The position numbers and the translations under genes are program-made. A DNA stretch of 64,000 bases from Rosenbergiella epipactidis (lineage in GTDB: Bacteria; Pseudomonadota; Gammaproteobacteria; Enterobacterales; Enterobacteriaceae): NCBI RefSeq assembly GCF_018494055.1, contig NZ_JABBFQ010000003.1, positions 1-64,000 of the forward strand. Direction: 5' to 3'. How positions within the stretch are numbered: the stretch's first letter is position 1; the number at the start of each line of letters is the position of its first letter. Below are positions 44,935 to 54,027 of this stretch, in pieces. The notes under the pieces are model-generated. The model was given only the letters and a program-made list of their open reading frames with translations. It made no database searches and was not told where the DNA came from.

Positions 44935-46016
44935 TATGCTATGTCCTGTAAAGATTTTAAATTAGCGATAAGCTCCGGGGGTAAGATATCCAACAGCTCA
45001 AGAAAACTTTTCCCGACGGTATATTCGGTAAGAGTCAGCAGTAAAATCGCGGGTGAGCTGGGTTCTGTCTCGGTGAACCAGCTACGCAGTTGATCCAGTC
45101 GACGTAAGGCTTCCCCCCGATCGTTGATAGCTGGCGCGGATAATGCCGTCGTAGCTGTACTCACTAAGGATAAGGGTCGCTCGTCTGCCTGGGGGAGTGG
45201 ATCTGGCAGGAGTGCAGCGCTTGGTGGCTCGGGTAAGTGCATCGGGCCGTCCGTCTCTGGCAAGACAGGCTGATTTTTTTTTAATGGATCGATGCCAGTA
45301 TCGCTGGCAAAAAGGGCTAGCAGAGAGGTTAGTGCAGAGAAGTCGGGTGCATCATTGCCCAAGCTGTGATCAAGAATTGTCTTTAATGCCCTTAAATGTT
45401 CAGCGGCGAGTCGTAGCGAAACGATGGAGGGCTCGTTCTGCCACGTTTGTAAAATCGCTTTTACCGTCATTTCGCTCTGTGTATGCTCATCAGTCGGACC
45501 GGTAAGCGCGCGCTCAACGTCCCTAACGGTTAGCTGCAAACCACTCGTCTTTGGTAGCGATTTGAGGCGTAAGTCGGCTAAATAACCTTCAGGTGAACCC
45601 AACTCAGCAAAAGCATTGGCTCGCAGGAGCGGGACGTACTCTTCCTCATCCATCGGTAATGGATGAAACTCTTGCGGCCATTGCGTAACCAGGTGAAGGA
45701 GAGCGTTAAGCCCCTCATTGAGGGCTGCCAAACCGATGCTGTGCAACCGACAGCGCATTAGCACAATAACCAGGCGTGCATCCTTACTTTTTAACAGCAA
45801 CGTGCGTGCTTCACGTTCAACATCGGCCCAGTTGACGGGATCGATAGCCTCAACAAAATCTCCATATTCGGCGCCAAGTCGTGGCTGAAGCCGTCCCTGT
45901 AGCATTAAAAATGCCGGATCATATTCCAGACTTTCCCCACAGGGGGAAGGACCAGTAATGGGCTGAAGGAGTGGCTGATACCAGTCAGGGCAGGGGTAAG
46001 TTAAGGTCGGCAACAT
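44934..46016 (-). CDS. tssA: TssA, type VI secretion baseplate/cap protein
   Basis: This 360-residue protein has the ImpA N-terminal domain (PITGPSPCGESLEYDPAF near residues 19-36 and EYGDFVEAIDPVNWADVE near 50-67) and a C-terminal helical region. TssA organises assembly of the tail tube and sheath from the baseplate. It is the third gene of the leftward operon, 32 bases after tssG, and its stop overlaps the adhesin start. Confidence 0.92.
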   Translation of the reverse strand: MLPTLTYPCPDWYQPLLQPITGPSPCGESLEYDPAFLMLQGRLQPRLGAEYGDFVEAIDPVNWADVEREARTLLLKSKDARLVIVLMRCRLHSIGLAALNEGLNALLHLVTQWPQEFHPLPMDEEEYVPLLRANAFAELGSPEGYLADLRLKSLPKTSGLQLTVRDVERALTGPTDEHTQSEMTVKAILQTWQNEPSIVSLRLAAEHLRALKTILDHSLGNDAPDFSALTSLLALFASDTGIDPLKKNQPVLPETDGPMHLPEPPSAALLPDPLPQADERPLSLVSTATTALSAPAINDRGEALRRLDQLRSWFTETEPSSPAILLLTLTEYTVGKSFLELLDILPPELIANLKSLQDIA

Positions 46017-46048
46017 GTCGCTCCTGTCTCAGAAATAGAAAGTGATGG

Positions 46049-47077
46049 TCAGGCCCAGTTAGCCTGTGCTTCTGGATCAAAACTCATTCCGGCCAGCGCA
46101 GTGGATTTATCACTGCGTGTCAGCCAGCTGGTGTAGCCCAATTGATGTGTCTCACCGAGTGATGCATAGGGCACTTCTTCAGCGGATAAGACCAGGCTGA
46201 CTTCCCAGGCATATTCGAAGCCTACAAAATTCCTTACCCATTCACGGAGTACCGGTAGATCGTCGCCGCTTGGGCTAAAGCACAAATACTGTTCCAGACT
46301 GAGAGGCCCGAAGATAAGCTGAAATTTATGCTGCCTGTCGACAATCATACTGCCTAAAATCGCACCGTCACCCAGACTGGACGAGCCATTCATAATGCCG
46401 AGCTGGGTACAGTCTGCTTTTTCAAGGGTTATCCACTGACTGGCGAATTCCTGTATCTGAACGGGTACATCAAAGTAATAGTGAAGTGCGCCGATCAGGC
46501 CTTCAGGATTGCGTGACTCACGAATCAGATGGGCTGCAGAGGAGAGTCTTGGATGCAGCGGCAGGGCGCTGTCGAGCAATTCATGGGGATCAATACCTGC
46601 CAAGCTCCCAACGTAAAATGAGAAACGTTCTTCGTCAGGGCGATCAAGAGAGGCGGTATCTTGGGAAACGAACCATGCACGCCAGAATTGCGCTAGGGCG
46701 CGGTGATGAAAAATATCGACAAAGGCGTTCAGCGTATCATCATGCGACTCTGCTCGGGTATAGGCTAACTCGGTCAGATGCAGTGGCATGGCTCCCTGAG
46801 GTCCCCATACGCCAAGGCCGAAAAGTTCTATATCGGTCTTGCCTTGTGTCTGGCTCAGAGAGGCTATCTCACGGGGCGCAAAGTTCATATGCGCCTTCTG
46901 GCTTAGGCGAAAGTTTTCTTGTGTAGGTAGGCGAGCGCTTCCTGGCACTGGCATCCCCGGAGAGCGGGCGGCAAGCTTGCGAAGCAGCGGAATAAAGCCA
47001 CTACCGATGCTGAGATCATCGTTCGCGCGGTTAGTCATAAACTTTTGGCTTAGAGAGTGGGTATCGCGAACGGTCAC
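46049..47077 (-). CDS. tssG: TssG, type VI secretion baseplate protein
   Basis: This 342-residue baseplate wedge protein has the TssG pattern with FRLSQKAHMNFAPREI near residue 55, a GVWGPQGAMPLHLTE segment near 90 and LAGIDPHELLDS near 155. I choose the GTG at 47077 since it overlaps the tssF stop (GTGA) and has gagg 6 bases upstream, giving the usual family length; a longer ATG start at 47110 inside tssF is less likely. Confidence 0.92.
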   Translation of the reverse strand: MTVRDTHSLSQKFMTNRANDDLSIGSGFIPLLRKLAARSPGMPVPGSARLPTQENFRLSQKAHMNFAPREIASLSQTQGKTDIELFGLGVWGPQGAMPLHLTELAYTRAESHDDTLNAFVDIFHHRALAQFWRAWFVSQDTASLDRPDEERFSFYVGSLAGIDPHELLDSALPLHPRLSSAAHLIRESRNPEGLIGALHYYFDVPVQIQEFASQWITLEKADCTQLGIMNGSSSLGDGAILGSMIVDRQHKFQLIFGPLSLEQYLCFSPSGDDLPVLREWVRNFVGFEYAWEVSLVLSAEEVPYASLGETHQLGYTSWLTRSDKSTALAGMSFDPEAQANWA

Positions 47078-48954
47078 AGGATACCTCGCTGTCCCGGACG
47101 AGCCTGCCACTGTCCTACCACTCCACGCTGCATTGAGCGTAGTTCTGTTTCGGTAAAAACATTTATCGCAGCATGTCGAGCAAGATAGTTTTCCATTATC
47201 ATGCCAAAGAGATACGGACTGATACCGGAAAAACTCTCCTCATCGATGGTCAGTTCGCAGCGTACCCCTCGCCCGTAAATTAGTAGTCCTTTCCCCGGAA
47301 GACGGCGAATGACTGGGGTACTATGACAGCCTACCAGTGCGTCTATTTGCTTGATTGATTCGTTATCTGAATCGCTAACAAACAGGCGCAGGATATTGCG
47401 CAGTGAAGCGCCACCTTCGTGGTGAGGCATATCCGAAAGAGGGAGGTAGTTAAAGCTGAGCTGGCGAATGAGTCGCCAAGCTGACTCGCCTTGAGCGAAC
47501 GGTGAGCGGGGGGCGCTGGGTTGAAATACAAATCGGGCTCCCTCAACCGGCGCGGAATCTGGCATGCTTAACGAGAAATTACCGTCCGCTAAGATCAGAC
47601 GCGGTAAATCGCGGTTGGTAATGAGTGCCTCAATTGACAGGTAGCGAATAGTGTCCTGCCAGGGAGCCTCTTTTTGATCCACCAATGAAACAAACACCTC
47701 GGTACCAGAATAGGGCGTACGGGTTGCGTACTTACGAGCATTACTGTTGGTTTGGCGCGGCTTACGTAGCGTGGAAAAGTAGCGCCCAAAGTTACCTGGG
47801 GTACTATGACGAGTTTGATAAAGCGGATTGAAAACTACCTCGCTGCTATTTTCTGCCTGCTGACCAAAGACTTTATGAATGGAATGGACTTCAAAATCAA
47901 GCGGCCGGCTGCGGTCCGGCGTTGCGTGAAACTCATTTGAACGTTGATTAATTTCAAGCTTGTCTAGGCGTCTGGGAAACAGGTTAATGACCGGTGTACA
48001 GTGCAGTAAGAAGCGGGATGCGGAAATGTGTTCGGTCAAGTGTGATGCATGGCGGTTTAATAGGATAATGATTTCTGCTTCAGAGGTGTGATTGTTTATC
48101 AGTCCGTCAGTAAGCTGAGTCAGGGAGAAAAAGTAAAATCGTTTACGACAGGAGAAGTACTCTTGTACCAGATTATGGCCATGGAACATATTCCATGCGA
48201 CCGGCAGGAGATTATGTGCGGTTGATAGGCCTTCAAAGGCCAGCGGGTTGTGGCTGACGATACTGTCAGTCACGTCATTCCCCCGGCCGGAGCGGACAAT
48301 CATCGCCACCTGTCCCGCATGTAGTAACTCAAAAATATGTGAAACGATCCGCTCATCACCATCAATATAAAGGGGCAGACGCTCAAGCCCATTGAGTTGG
48401 GCAAAGGTAATATCATCAGGCAACGAGAGCTTAATTCGTAACGCACTTTTTAGCGGTGCCACCGGAATATTGTAACGCTCTAGATGAGGCATGTCCGGTG
48501 GCAATGAGGTTAAACGCGCATCCGTAATTTTTAGTGGCCACAGTTTAACCTCTTGGCCGCTACGAAACTCACAGCGTGTGACTTCTCCTGCCGCGATCGG
48601 TGTATAAAAGGTGCTATCACGCGGGACTGAATATCCTCGTGTGAGATCCCCTTCCTTTAGGTTGGGCTGTATCTGAATCACGCCCATTGAAGGAACCGGT
48701 GCGGTGTAATTAGGATAAATAATATCAAGTAGTCGTTGGGTAAAACGGGGGAATTCAGAATCGAGCTTTAGTTGAGTCCGCGCAGACATGAAACAGAATG
48801 CTTCGATCAGACGTTCTACAAAGGGATCGGCGACGTCAATACCATGCATGCCGAGGCGACCGGCAATTTTCGGGTGCTTTTCGGCAAACTCATTCGCCAT
48901 CTCACGCATGAATGTCAATTCTGTATTGTAACTATCTAAGAATTTTTGATCCAT
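47074..48954 (-). CDS. tssF: TssF, type VI secretion baseplate protein
   Basis: This 626-residue protein is the major baseplate wedge subunit. The N-terminus has the TssF pattern YNTELTFMREMANEFAE-like from residue 8 onward, followed by KIAGRLGM and DPFVERLIEAFCFMSAR. I choose the ATG at 48954 because it aligns with the family; a longer frame upstream gives a non-matching N-terminus. It is the first gene of the leftward operon. Confidence 0.93.
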   Translation of the reverse strand: MDQKFLDSYNTELTFMREMANEFAEKHPKIAGRLGMHGIDVADPFVERLIEAFCFMSARTQLKLDSEFPRFTQRLLDIIYPNYTAPVPSMGVIQIQPNLKEGDLTRGYSVPRDSTFYTPIAAGEVTRCEFRSGQEVKLWPLKITDARLTSLPPDMPHLERYNIPVAPLKSALRIKLSLPDDITFAQLNGLERLPLYIDGDERIVSHIFELLHAGQVAMIVRSGRGNDVTDSIVSHNPLAFEGLSTAHNLLPVAWNMFHGHNLVQEYFSCRKRFYFFSLTQLTDGLINNHTSEAEIIILLNRHASHLTEHISASRFLLHCTPVINLFPRRLDKLEINQRSNEFHATPDRSRPLDFEVHSIHKVFGQQAENSSEVVFNPLYQTRHSTPGNFGRYFSTLRKPRQTNSNARKYATRTPYSGTEVFVSLVDQKEAPWQDTIRYLSIEALITNRDLPRLILADGNFSLSMPDSAPVEGARFVFQPSAPRSPFAQGESAWRLIRQLSFNYLPLSDMPHHEGGASLRNILRLFVSDSDNESIKQIDALVGCHSTPVIRRLPGKGLLIYGRGVRCELTIDEESFSGISPYLFGMIMENYLARHAAINVFTETELRSMQRGVVGQWQARPGQRGIL

Positions 48955-49107
48955 GTAGACCCCGAATATAAAATAAGTGTGATGTAGAAAGCGTATATAA
49001 TCAGCAGGAGGATGGCAGCATTGCAAATACACGCAAAAAGTGAGCTTATATTTGCATCTTATTTTAGTTAATCCTCGATATTGAAGAGTATAATACGGGG
49101 TTTTCAA

Positions 49108-49703
49108 TATTTAAATAGTCCTTGAATTAATTCGTTATTTAATTTTGTTTTTATTTTGAAAACTCTTTGAATATTAAAGGCTTTCGATTTTGGTAAAATT
49201 AATAAATTATTTCGCTATGGGAAATAAAGTGTGTTGGCGTCTATAAGGGTGAGTTTGTATTGGAGTTAATCTGCAGGTGATTTTGGCTCACTGTAGTGAA
49301 AAAGAAAGGTTAAGTATGATGTGGAAAGGCCGAGTTATCTGTAGGGAAATAACGGAGAGACAAAATAAATTGGCAAAAAATTCATTGAAAACAGACGGTT
49401 ATTTATATCTTTTTTACCTGTGGTCTGGTGCTTAACTTTTGAGGGCTGAAGTGTCAGGAACCATGTTATTTATATTTTCTTAATAGATAATTGATATTTT
49501 TTGGCTAGATTTTCTTTTCTTAGAATAAATTAAAACTATTTACTAATTAGAAAATATACTATTTTGTTTCGTTTTTTATAAAATAAGATTTTTATTAAAA
49601 CATTCTCTTTGTTAGCTGGTTTTTATTTATTTTTATTTACGTTGTGAGTTATGCTTAATTAAAGATTAAACAGATAATTAAATTCTAAGTAGGAAAGAGA
49701 GAC
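49108..49703. promoter_or_regulatory. AT-rich divergent region between tssF and clpV
   Basis: About 600 bases with very high AT content separate the divergent T6SS operons. No gene is supported. Such regions usually carry promoters silenced by H-NS. Many weak TATAAT-like stretches are present, so no single promoter can be chosen. Confidence 0.45.
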
Positions 49704-52343
49704 GTGGCTATCCAGAGGAAAGACCTATTTAGCAAGCTTAATGGAACACTTTTTTCATCTATCGAAAGTGCTGCTGGCCTGTGTAAATTACGTGGCAACC
49801 CAAATATTGAGCTTGTTCACTGGATCAATCAACTTTGGTTCGGAGGAAATAACGATCTCCGTCATATTGTTACGTTTTTCGAGCTAGATGCTGAGGTGAT
49901 TGAGCGAAGCCTGGCAACATCATTAACTGAGCTACCATCAGGGGCACAATCAATTAATGATTTCTCATGGCATATAGAACTATCGATCGAAAGGGCGTGG
50001 ATATGTGCAAGCCTTGAGTGTTTGCAAAACCGTATCCGCAGCGCGCATCTTATTTTGGCGATGCTATCGCATAGTGAACTACGACGTGCACTATTGAGGA
50101 TCATTCCGACACTGGGTAGCATCAACCTAGAGATGCTACAGACCAGACTAAAAGAAATAACTGATGGATCTGACGAAGATACTGAAAGTGAGGACGATAG
50201 AACGCTTGACGCACGCGCAGATGTCGAGCAGCAGCTCAGAAAATCAGAGAGCGATACGCTTGCGAAATATACTACCGATTTGACTGAACTGGCTCGGCAA
50301 GGAAAAATCGATCCAGTACTGGGACGTGAGAGCGAAATTGCCAGTATGGCGGATATTCTGCTGCGGCGTAGACAAAATAACCCACTGCTGACCGGTGAAG
50401 CAGGGGTAGGAAAAACGGCCGTAGTTGAGGGGCTCGCGCAGGCTATTGCCTCGGACGACGTCCCCCCGGCGTTGCGTGACGTTCGCTTACTGTCATTAGA
50501 TGTTATGGCTCTTTCAGCGGGTGCCAGTATGAAAGGTGAGTTCGAAGCTCGGCTTAAAGTTGTACTGGATGAAGCTATCGCCTCTGAACAACCGGTGGTG
50601 TTATTTATTGATGAAGTGCATACGCTGATCGGTGCTGGTGGGAATGCAGGAACGGGCGACGCCGCCAATCTATTGAAACCTGCGCTGGCGCGTGGCCAGT
50701 TGCGAACAATCGGCGCAACGACCTGGAGTGAGTTTAAACGGCATATCGAAAAAGACCCTGCACTGACGCGACGTTTTCAGGTTTTGCAGATCGATGAGCC
50801 GGATGAAGCCCGGGCGATTGCCATGCTGCGTAGCCTTATCCCCTCGTTAGAAAAACATCATGGCGTGTGGATTATGGATCAGGCGGCACAAGCAGCTGTT
50901 TCACTGTCACAGCGCTACATTCCTGCTAGGCAGCTACCTGATAAAGCCATCAGTTTGCTGGACACAGCCTGCGCTCGTGTCGCTATTGCTCAGTTCGCCC
51001 CGCCTGCGCAACTTAATACTCTGCAGTGGCAGTATCAGAGTGGTCAAACAGAGCTGTCATTGCTGGAAAAAGCCGGGCAATTTGGTAAAGGTCAGAGTGA
51101 TCGCCTAGAGCAGCTAAAAGCTGAACTGCTGGAGCTTGAAGGGAAGATTGCTGACCTAACTGAACGCTGGCGGGCTGAACAACACGCCACGGAGACTATC
51201 ATCGCGCTGCGTCAACAGATTATTGCACGCAGTTCCGAAGGCGATGATGAGGTTGCTGAGGGTCTTCGTAAGCAATTAGCGACAGAAGAAAATAGATTAA
51301 GCCAGCTGCGACAGGAGGAGCACCTTGTCCATGCTGAAGTCAATGAAGACGTAATAGCACGCATCGTCGGCGATTGGACTGCTATTCCGGTTGGACAGAT
51401 GTTGAAAGATGATGTGCAGAAAGTTATGACACTCCCGCAGCATCTCAGTGAGCGTGTTATCGGTCAGGAAGCGGCACTTTCTCAACTCAGCGAGAGCATC
51501 ATGACAGGTCGTGCGGGGCTGGCCGATCCTTGCAAACCGCTGGGTGTATTTATGCTGGTGGGACCTTCAGGCGTCGGTAAAACAGAGACGGCACTGGCAA
51601 TCGTAGACAGCCTGTATGGCGGTAAGCAAAACCTAATCACCATTAATATGAGCGAGTTTCAGGAAGCGCACACTATCTCTTCACTAAAGGGCTCGCCACC
51701 CGGCTATGTTGGCTACGGTAACGGTGGGGTACTGACTGAAGCGGTACGTAGGAAACCTTATAGTGTGGTGCTGCTTGATGAAATTGAAAAAGCTCATCCG
51801 GATGTACACGAGCTTTTCTATCAGGTATTTGATAAAGGCCAGATGGAAGACGGTGAAGGTCGACAAATAGACTTCAAAAATACCATATTATTACTGACGA
51901 GTAATATTGGCAGTGACATGATCATGCAGCAATGTAGTCATTCTGAAAAACTGCCAGATAGTAAGACGTTATTGAATAAGCTCAAACCTGAGCTGCTCAA
52001 CGTTTTTCCTGCCGCGTTTTTAGGCAGGGTAACCGTGGTCCCTTATTTTCCTTTACAAATAGATTCTCTTAAACGGATTGTTGAACTCTATTTAAATCAG
52101 ATTGGTCAGCGATTACTTACACAGTATCAAGCATCATTTGTTTATAGCACAGCTGCGGTACAAAGGGTAATCAGTCAATGTGGCGTTTCAGATGCCGGAG
52201 GACGTGCACTAATTCGCTTTATTGAACAGGAAATTATGCCGTTGTTGAGTAAAACGATATTACAACACCAGACTGAATTATACGGCTTAACGTTAAAACT
52301 TAATTTTTCTTCAGGTAAGTATCAAGTTAGAATAATTAATTGA
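49704..52343 (+). CDS. tssH: TssH/ClpV, type VI secretion sheath-recycling ATPase
   Basis: This 879-residue AAA+ protein disassembles contracted TssBC sheaths. It has a ClpN-type N domain (residues about 1-145), a first ATPase module with Walker A GEAGVGKT at 231-238 and Walker B near 297-301, a middle coiled coil around 440-520, and a second module with GPSGVGKTETA near 625. The start is GTG at 49704 with aggaaagaga upstream. It is the first gene of the rightward part and is followed by the fimbrial genes. Confidence 0.96.
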   Translation: MAIQRKDLFSKLNGTLFSSIESAAGLCKLRGNPNIELVHWINQLWFGGNNDLRHIVTFFELDAEVIERSLATSLTELPSGAQSINDFSWHIELSIERAWICASLECLQNRIRSAHLILAMLSHSELRRALLRIIPTLGSINLEMLQTRLKEITDGSDEDTESEDDRTLDARADVEQQLRKSESDTLAKYTTDLTELARQGKIDPVLGRESEIASMADILLRRRQNNPLLTGEAGVGKTAVVEGLAQAIASDDVPPALRDVRLLSLDVMALSAGASMKGEFEARLKVVLDEAIASEQPVVLFIDEVHTLIGAGGNAGTGDAANLLKPALARGQLRTIGATTWSEFKRHIEKDPALTRRFQVLQIDEPDEARAIAMLRSLIPSLEKHHGVWIMDQAAQAAVSLSQRYIPARQLPDKAISLLDTACARVAIAQFAPPAQLNTLQWQYQSGQTELSLLEKAGQFGKGQSDRLEQLKAELLELEGKIADLTERWRAEQHATETIIALRQQIIARSSEGDDEVAEGLRKQLATEENRLSQLRQEEHLVHAEVNEDVIARIVGDWTAIPVGQMLKDDVQKVMTLPQHLSERVIGQEAALSQLSESIMTGRAGLADPCKPLGVFMLVGPSGVGKTETALAIVDSLYGGKQNLITINMSEFQEAHTISSLKGSPPGYVGYGNGGVLTEAVRRKPYSVVLLDEIEKAHPDVHELFYQVFDKGQMEDGEGRQIDFKNTILLLTSNIGSDMIMQQCSHSEKLPDSKTLLNKLKPELLNVFPAAFLGRVTVVPYFPLQIDSLKRIVELYLNQIGQRLLTQYQASFVYSTAAVQRVISQCGVSDAGGRALIRFIEQEIMPLLSKTILQHQTELYGLTLKLNFSSGKYQVRIIN

Positions 52344-52450
52344 AATAAAAAGTTATAAAAAATAATGATAATAACGGTTTATTTTATCAGTACAGAAAAT
52401 TTGTATTGATCCTAGGGGTAATTAATTGTCATTAAAGGCAATACAAAGTG

Positions 52451-52467
52451 TTGGCAAGATATCCGCA
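52451..52467 (+). promoter_or_regulatory. Possible sigma-54-like element before the fimbrin gene
   Basis: TTGGCAAGATATCCGCA has the invariant GG (52453-52454) and GC (52465-52466) separated by 10 bases, as sigma-54 promoters require, but the other consensus bases match poorly. It lies 73 bases before the fimbrin start. Confidence 0.3.
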
Positions 52468-52539
52468 ACTAATGCATGAGTCGTTGAGGTGCCGACCTTG
52501 TCAATATATTTAAATCTAATTAATTTCAAGGATACTAAA

Positions 52540-53100
52540 ATGATAACAAAGCGACGCATATTCTGTTTTCTACCTTTTATGATTACTCCTGGCGCCTATG
52601 CAGCTTCAGCCGGGACAGTAGAGTTTAATGGCGAAATCATTGCAGGAACCTGTACCATAAAATCAGGGGATGTAAATAAAGTGGTTACTCTGCCGAAAGT
52701 TTCCTCAGAGAATTTAAAAACAAGCGGAAGCACTGCGGGTTCTAAAGTGTTTACCATTGAGGTGTCGAACTGTGCTACCACAATTAATGGAGTTACAGCA
52801 CACTTTGAAGCCATCAATGGTACAACCGGATACGATGTACAAACTAATAACCTGACCAACGATGTTGTAACTGATGCGACAGCAACGCCTCCGGTTAAGG
52901 CTGCAGGGAATGTTCAAATCAGACTCTTTGATAAGGGTGGAACAACTCAAGTGCAAGTTGGCGGCACTGACGGGGCTTTTGTACGAACCAACGCTGCACA
53001 TGAAGCAACGATGGAATATGTTGCTTCATATTATGCTACTGGCGCTGCGACTGAGGGAACAGTGCATGCGAATGTCGCTTATACACTAGCCTATAATTAA
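52540..53100 (+). CDS. Major fimbrial subunit
   Basis: This 186-residue pilin has a signal peptide ending near AYA and the usual type-1-like features: GTVEFNGEIIAGTC near residue 25 with a cysteine paired to SNC near 85, and a conserved C-terminal strand ending AYTLAYN. I choose the ATG at 52540 because aagga lies 8 bases upstream; longer frames lack a signal peptide. It is the first of four fimbrial genes inserted between tssH and tssB. Confidence 0.9.
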   Translation: MITKRRIFCFLPFMITPGAYAASAGTVEFNGEIIAGTCTIKSGDVNKVVTLPKVSSENLKTSGSTAGSKVFTIEVSNCATTINGVTAHFEAINGTTGYDVQTNNLTNDVVTDATATPPVKAAGNVQIRLFDKGGTTQVQVGGTDGAFVRTNAAHEATMEYVASYYATGAATEGTVHANVAYTLAYN

Positions 53101-53199
53101 GTTACTAGGATAGCAGCGTGCGTATTCTAATAAAGATATAAGAGTACGCACCTGTATTATCTCGTCAATTATCTGTTTATATTTTTCACGGAACTGTCC

Positions 53200-53940
53200 A
53201 TGTTTAAATTTTTATCAGGTTTATTAATTTTTTTGCTTCTAATGCAAAATAGTAGGGCAGGGATGTCAATAGTGGGTACACGGATTATTTACCCCGGAAA
53301 TGAAAAAGAAATTACCGTACGAACAAAAAATAGAACCGATGAGCCCATTCTTTCACAAGTCTGGATTGATGATGGTTCCAGTAATGAAGATATTGATAAA
53401 AGCAAAATACCTTTTATTGTTACACCACCTATTTTCAGAGTGGAGCCTAATAGCGGACAAAGTTTGAAAATGATTTACAATGGGATGAGTTTACCTCAGG
53501 ACAAGGAGTCAGTGTTTTGGTTTAATCTGCTGGAGATCCCACCAGTGGATACCAGTAATGCTCAGCAAAAACTTGATATTGCTTTCCGTACACGTATTAA
53601 AATATTTTATCGCCCGGCAGCCGTAGCTAAAATAAAAATGCCCGATATCACCACTCTCCTGCATTGGTCTGTAATTAAAGACAGTGCTCACGGCACGGGT
53701 TTTCGCGTGGAAAATACGGGGCCTTTCTATTTCTCATTCAACGATGCAATTGTGTTTGTTAATAATAAGCAAGTTAACATGAAAATGTCTATGCTCGCCC
53801 CCAGAAGCTCAGCTGTATTTTTCCCAGATCAAAGAGTGACATCCTTTTCACGATTGAAATATAGTTTTATTAATGATTTAGGCGCCAATGTAAATAAGGA
53901 TTTGATCTGGAATGAAACAAAGGGGTTACAATCTCAATAG
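53200..53940 (+). CDS. Periplasmic fimbrial chaperone
   Basis: This 246-residue PapD-like chaperone has a signal peptide (about 20 residues, ending SRA before GMS), two immunoglobulin-like domains, the TRIIYPGNEKEITV strand near 26-40, and the FRVEPNSGQSLKMIY and ESVFWFNLLEIPP segments typical of the family. It binds fimbrial subunits and hands them to the usher. The gene is AT-rich. Confidence 0.93.
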   Translation: MFKFLSGLLIFLLLMQNSRAGMSIVGTRIIYPGNEKEITVRTKNRTDEPILSQVWIDDGSSNEDIDKSKIPFIVTPPIFRVEPNSGQSLKMIYNGMSLPQDKESVFWFNLLEIPPVDTSNAQQKLDIAFRTRIKIFYRPAAVAKIKMPDITTLLHWSVIKDSAHGTGFRVENTGPFYFSFNDAIVFVNNKQVNMKMSMLAPRSSAVFFPDQRVTSFSRLKYSFINDLGANVNKDLIWNETKGLQSQ

Positions 53941-54027
53941 AGTCTTGGGTCTAAATTTATATCTTTCAGCTTGTTTGCTTGCTTGTGTATCTTTTGTTGA
54001 ACGATTAAGTGAAATATAAAAGTGATT

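Noticed and set aside
49862-50668. A long open frame (268 codons) on the minus strand inside tssH
   Set aside because: It lies wholly inside the well-supported ClpV gene, its composition is very serine-rich and it has no family features, so it is a shadow of the real frame.
52344-52539. A fim-type invertible promoter element before the fimbrin gene
   Set aside because: No pair of inverted repeats flanking the promoter region and no recombinase gene were seen.
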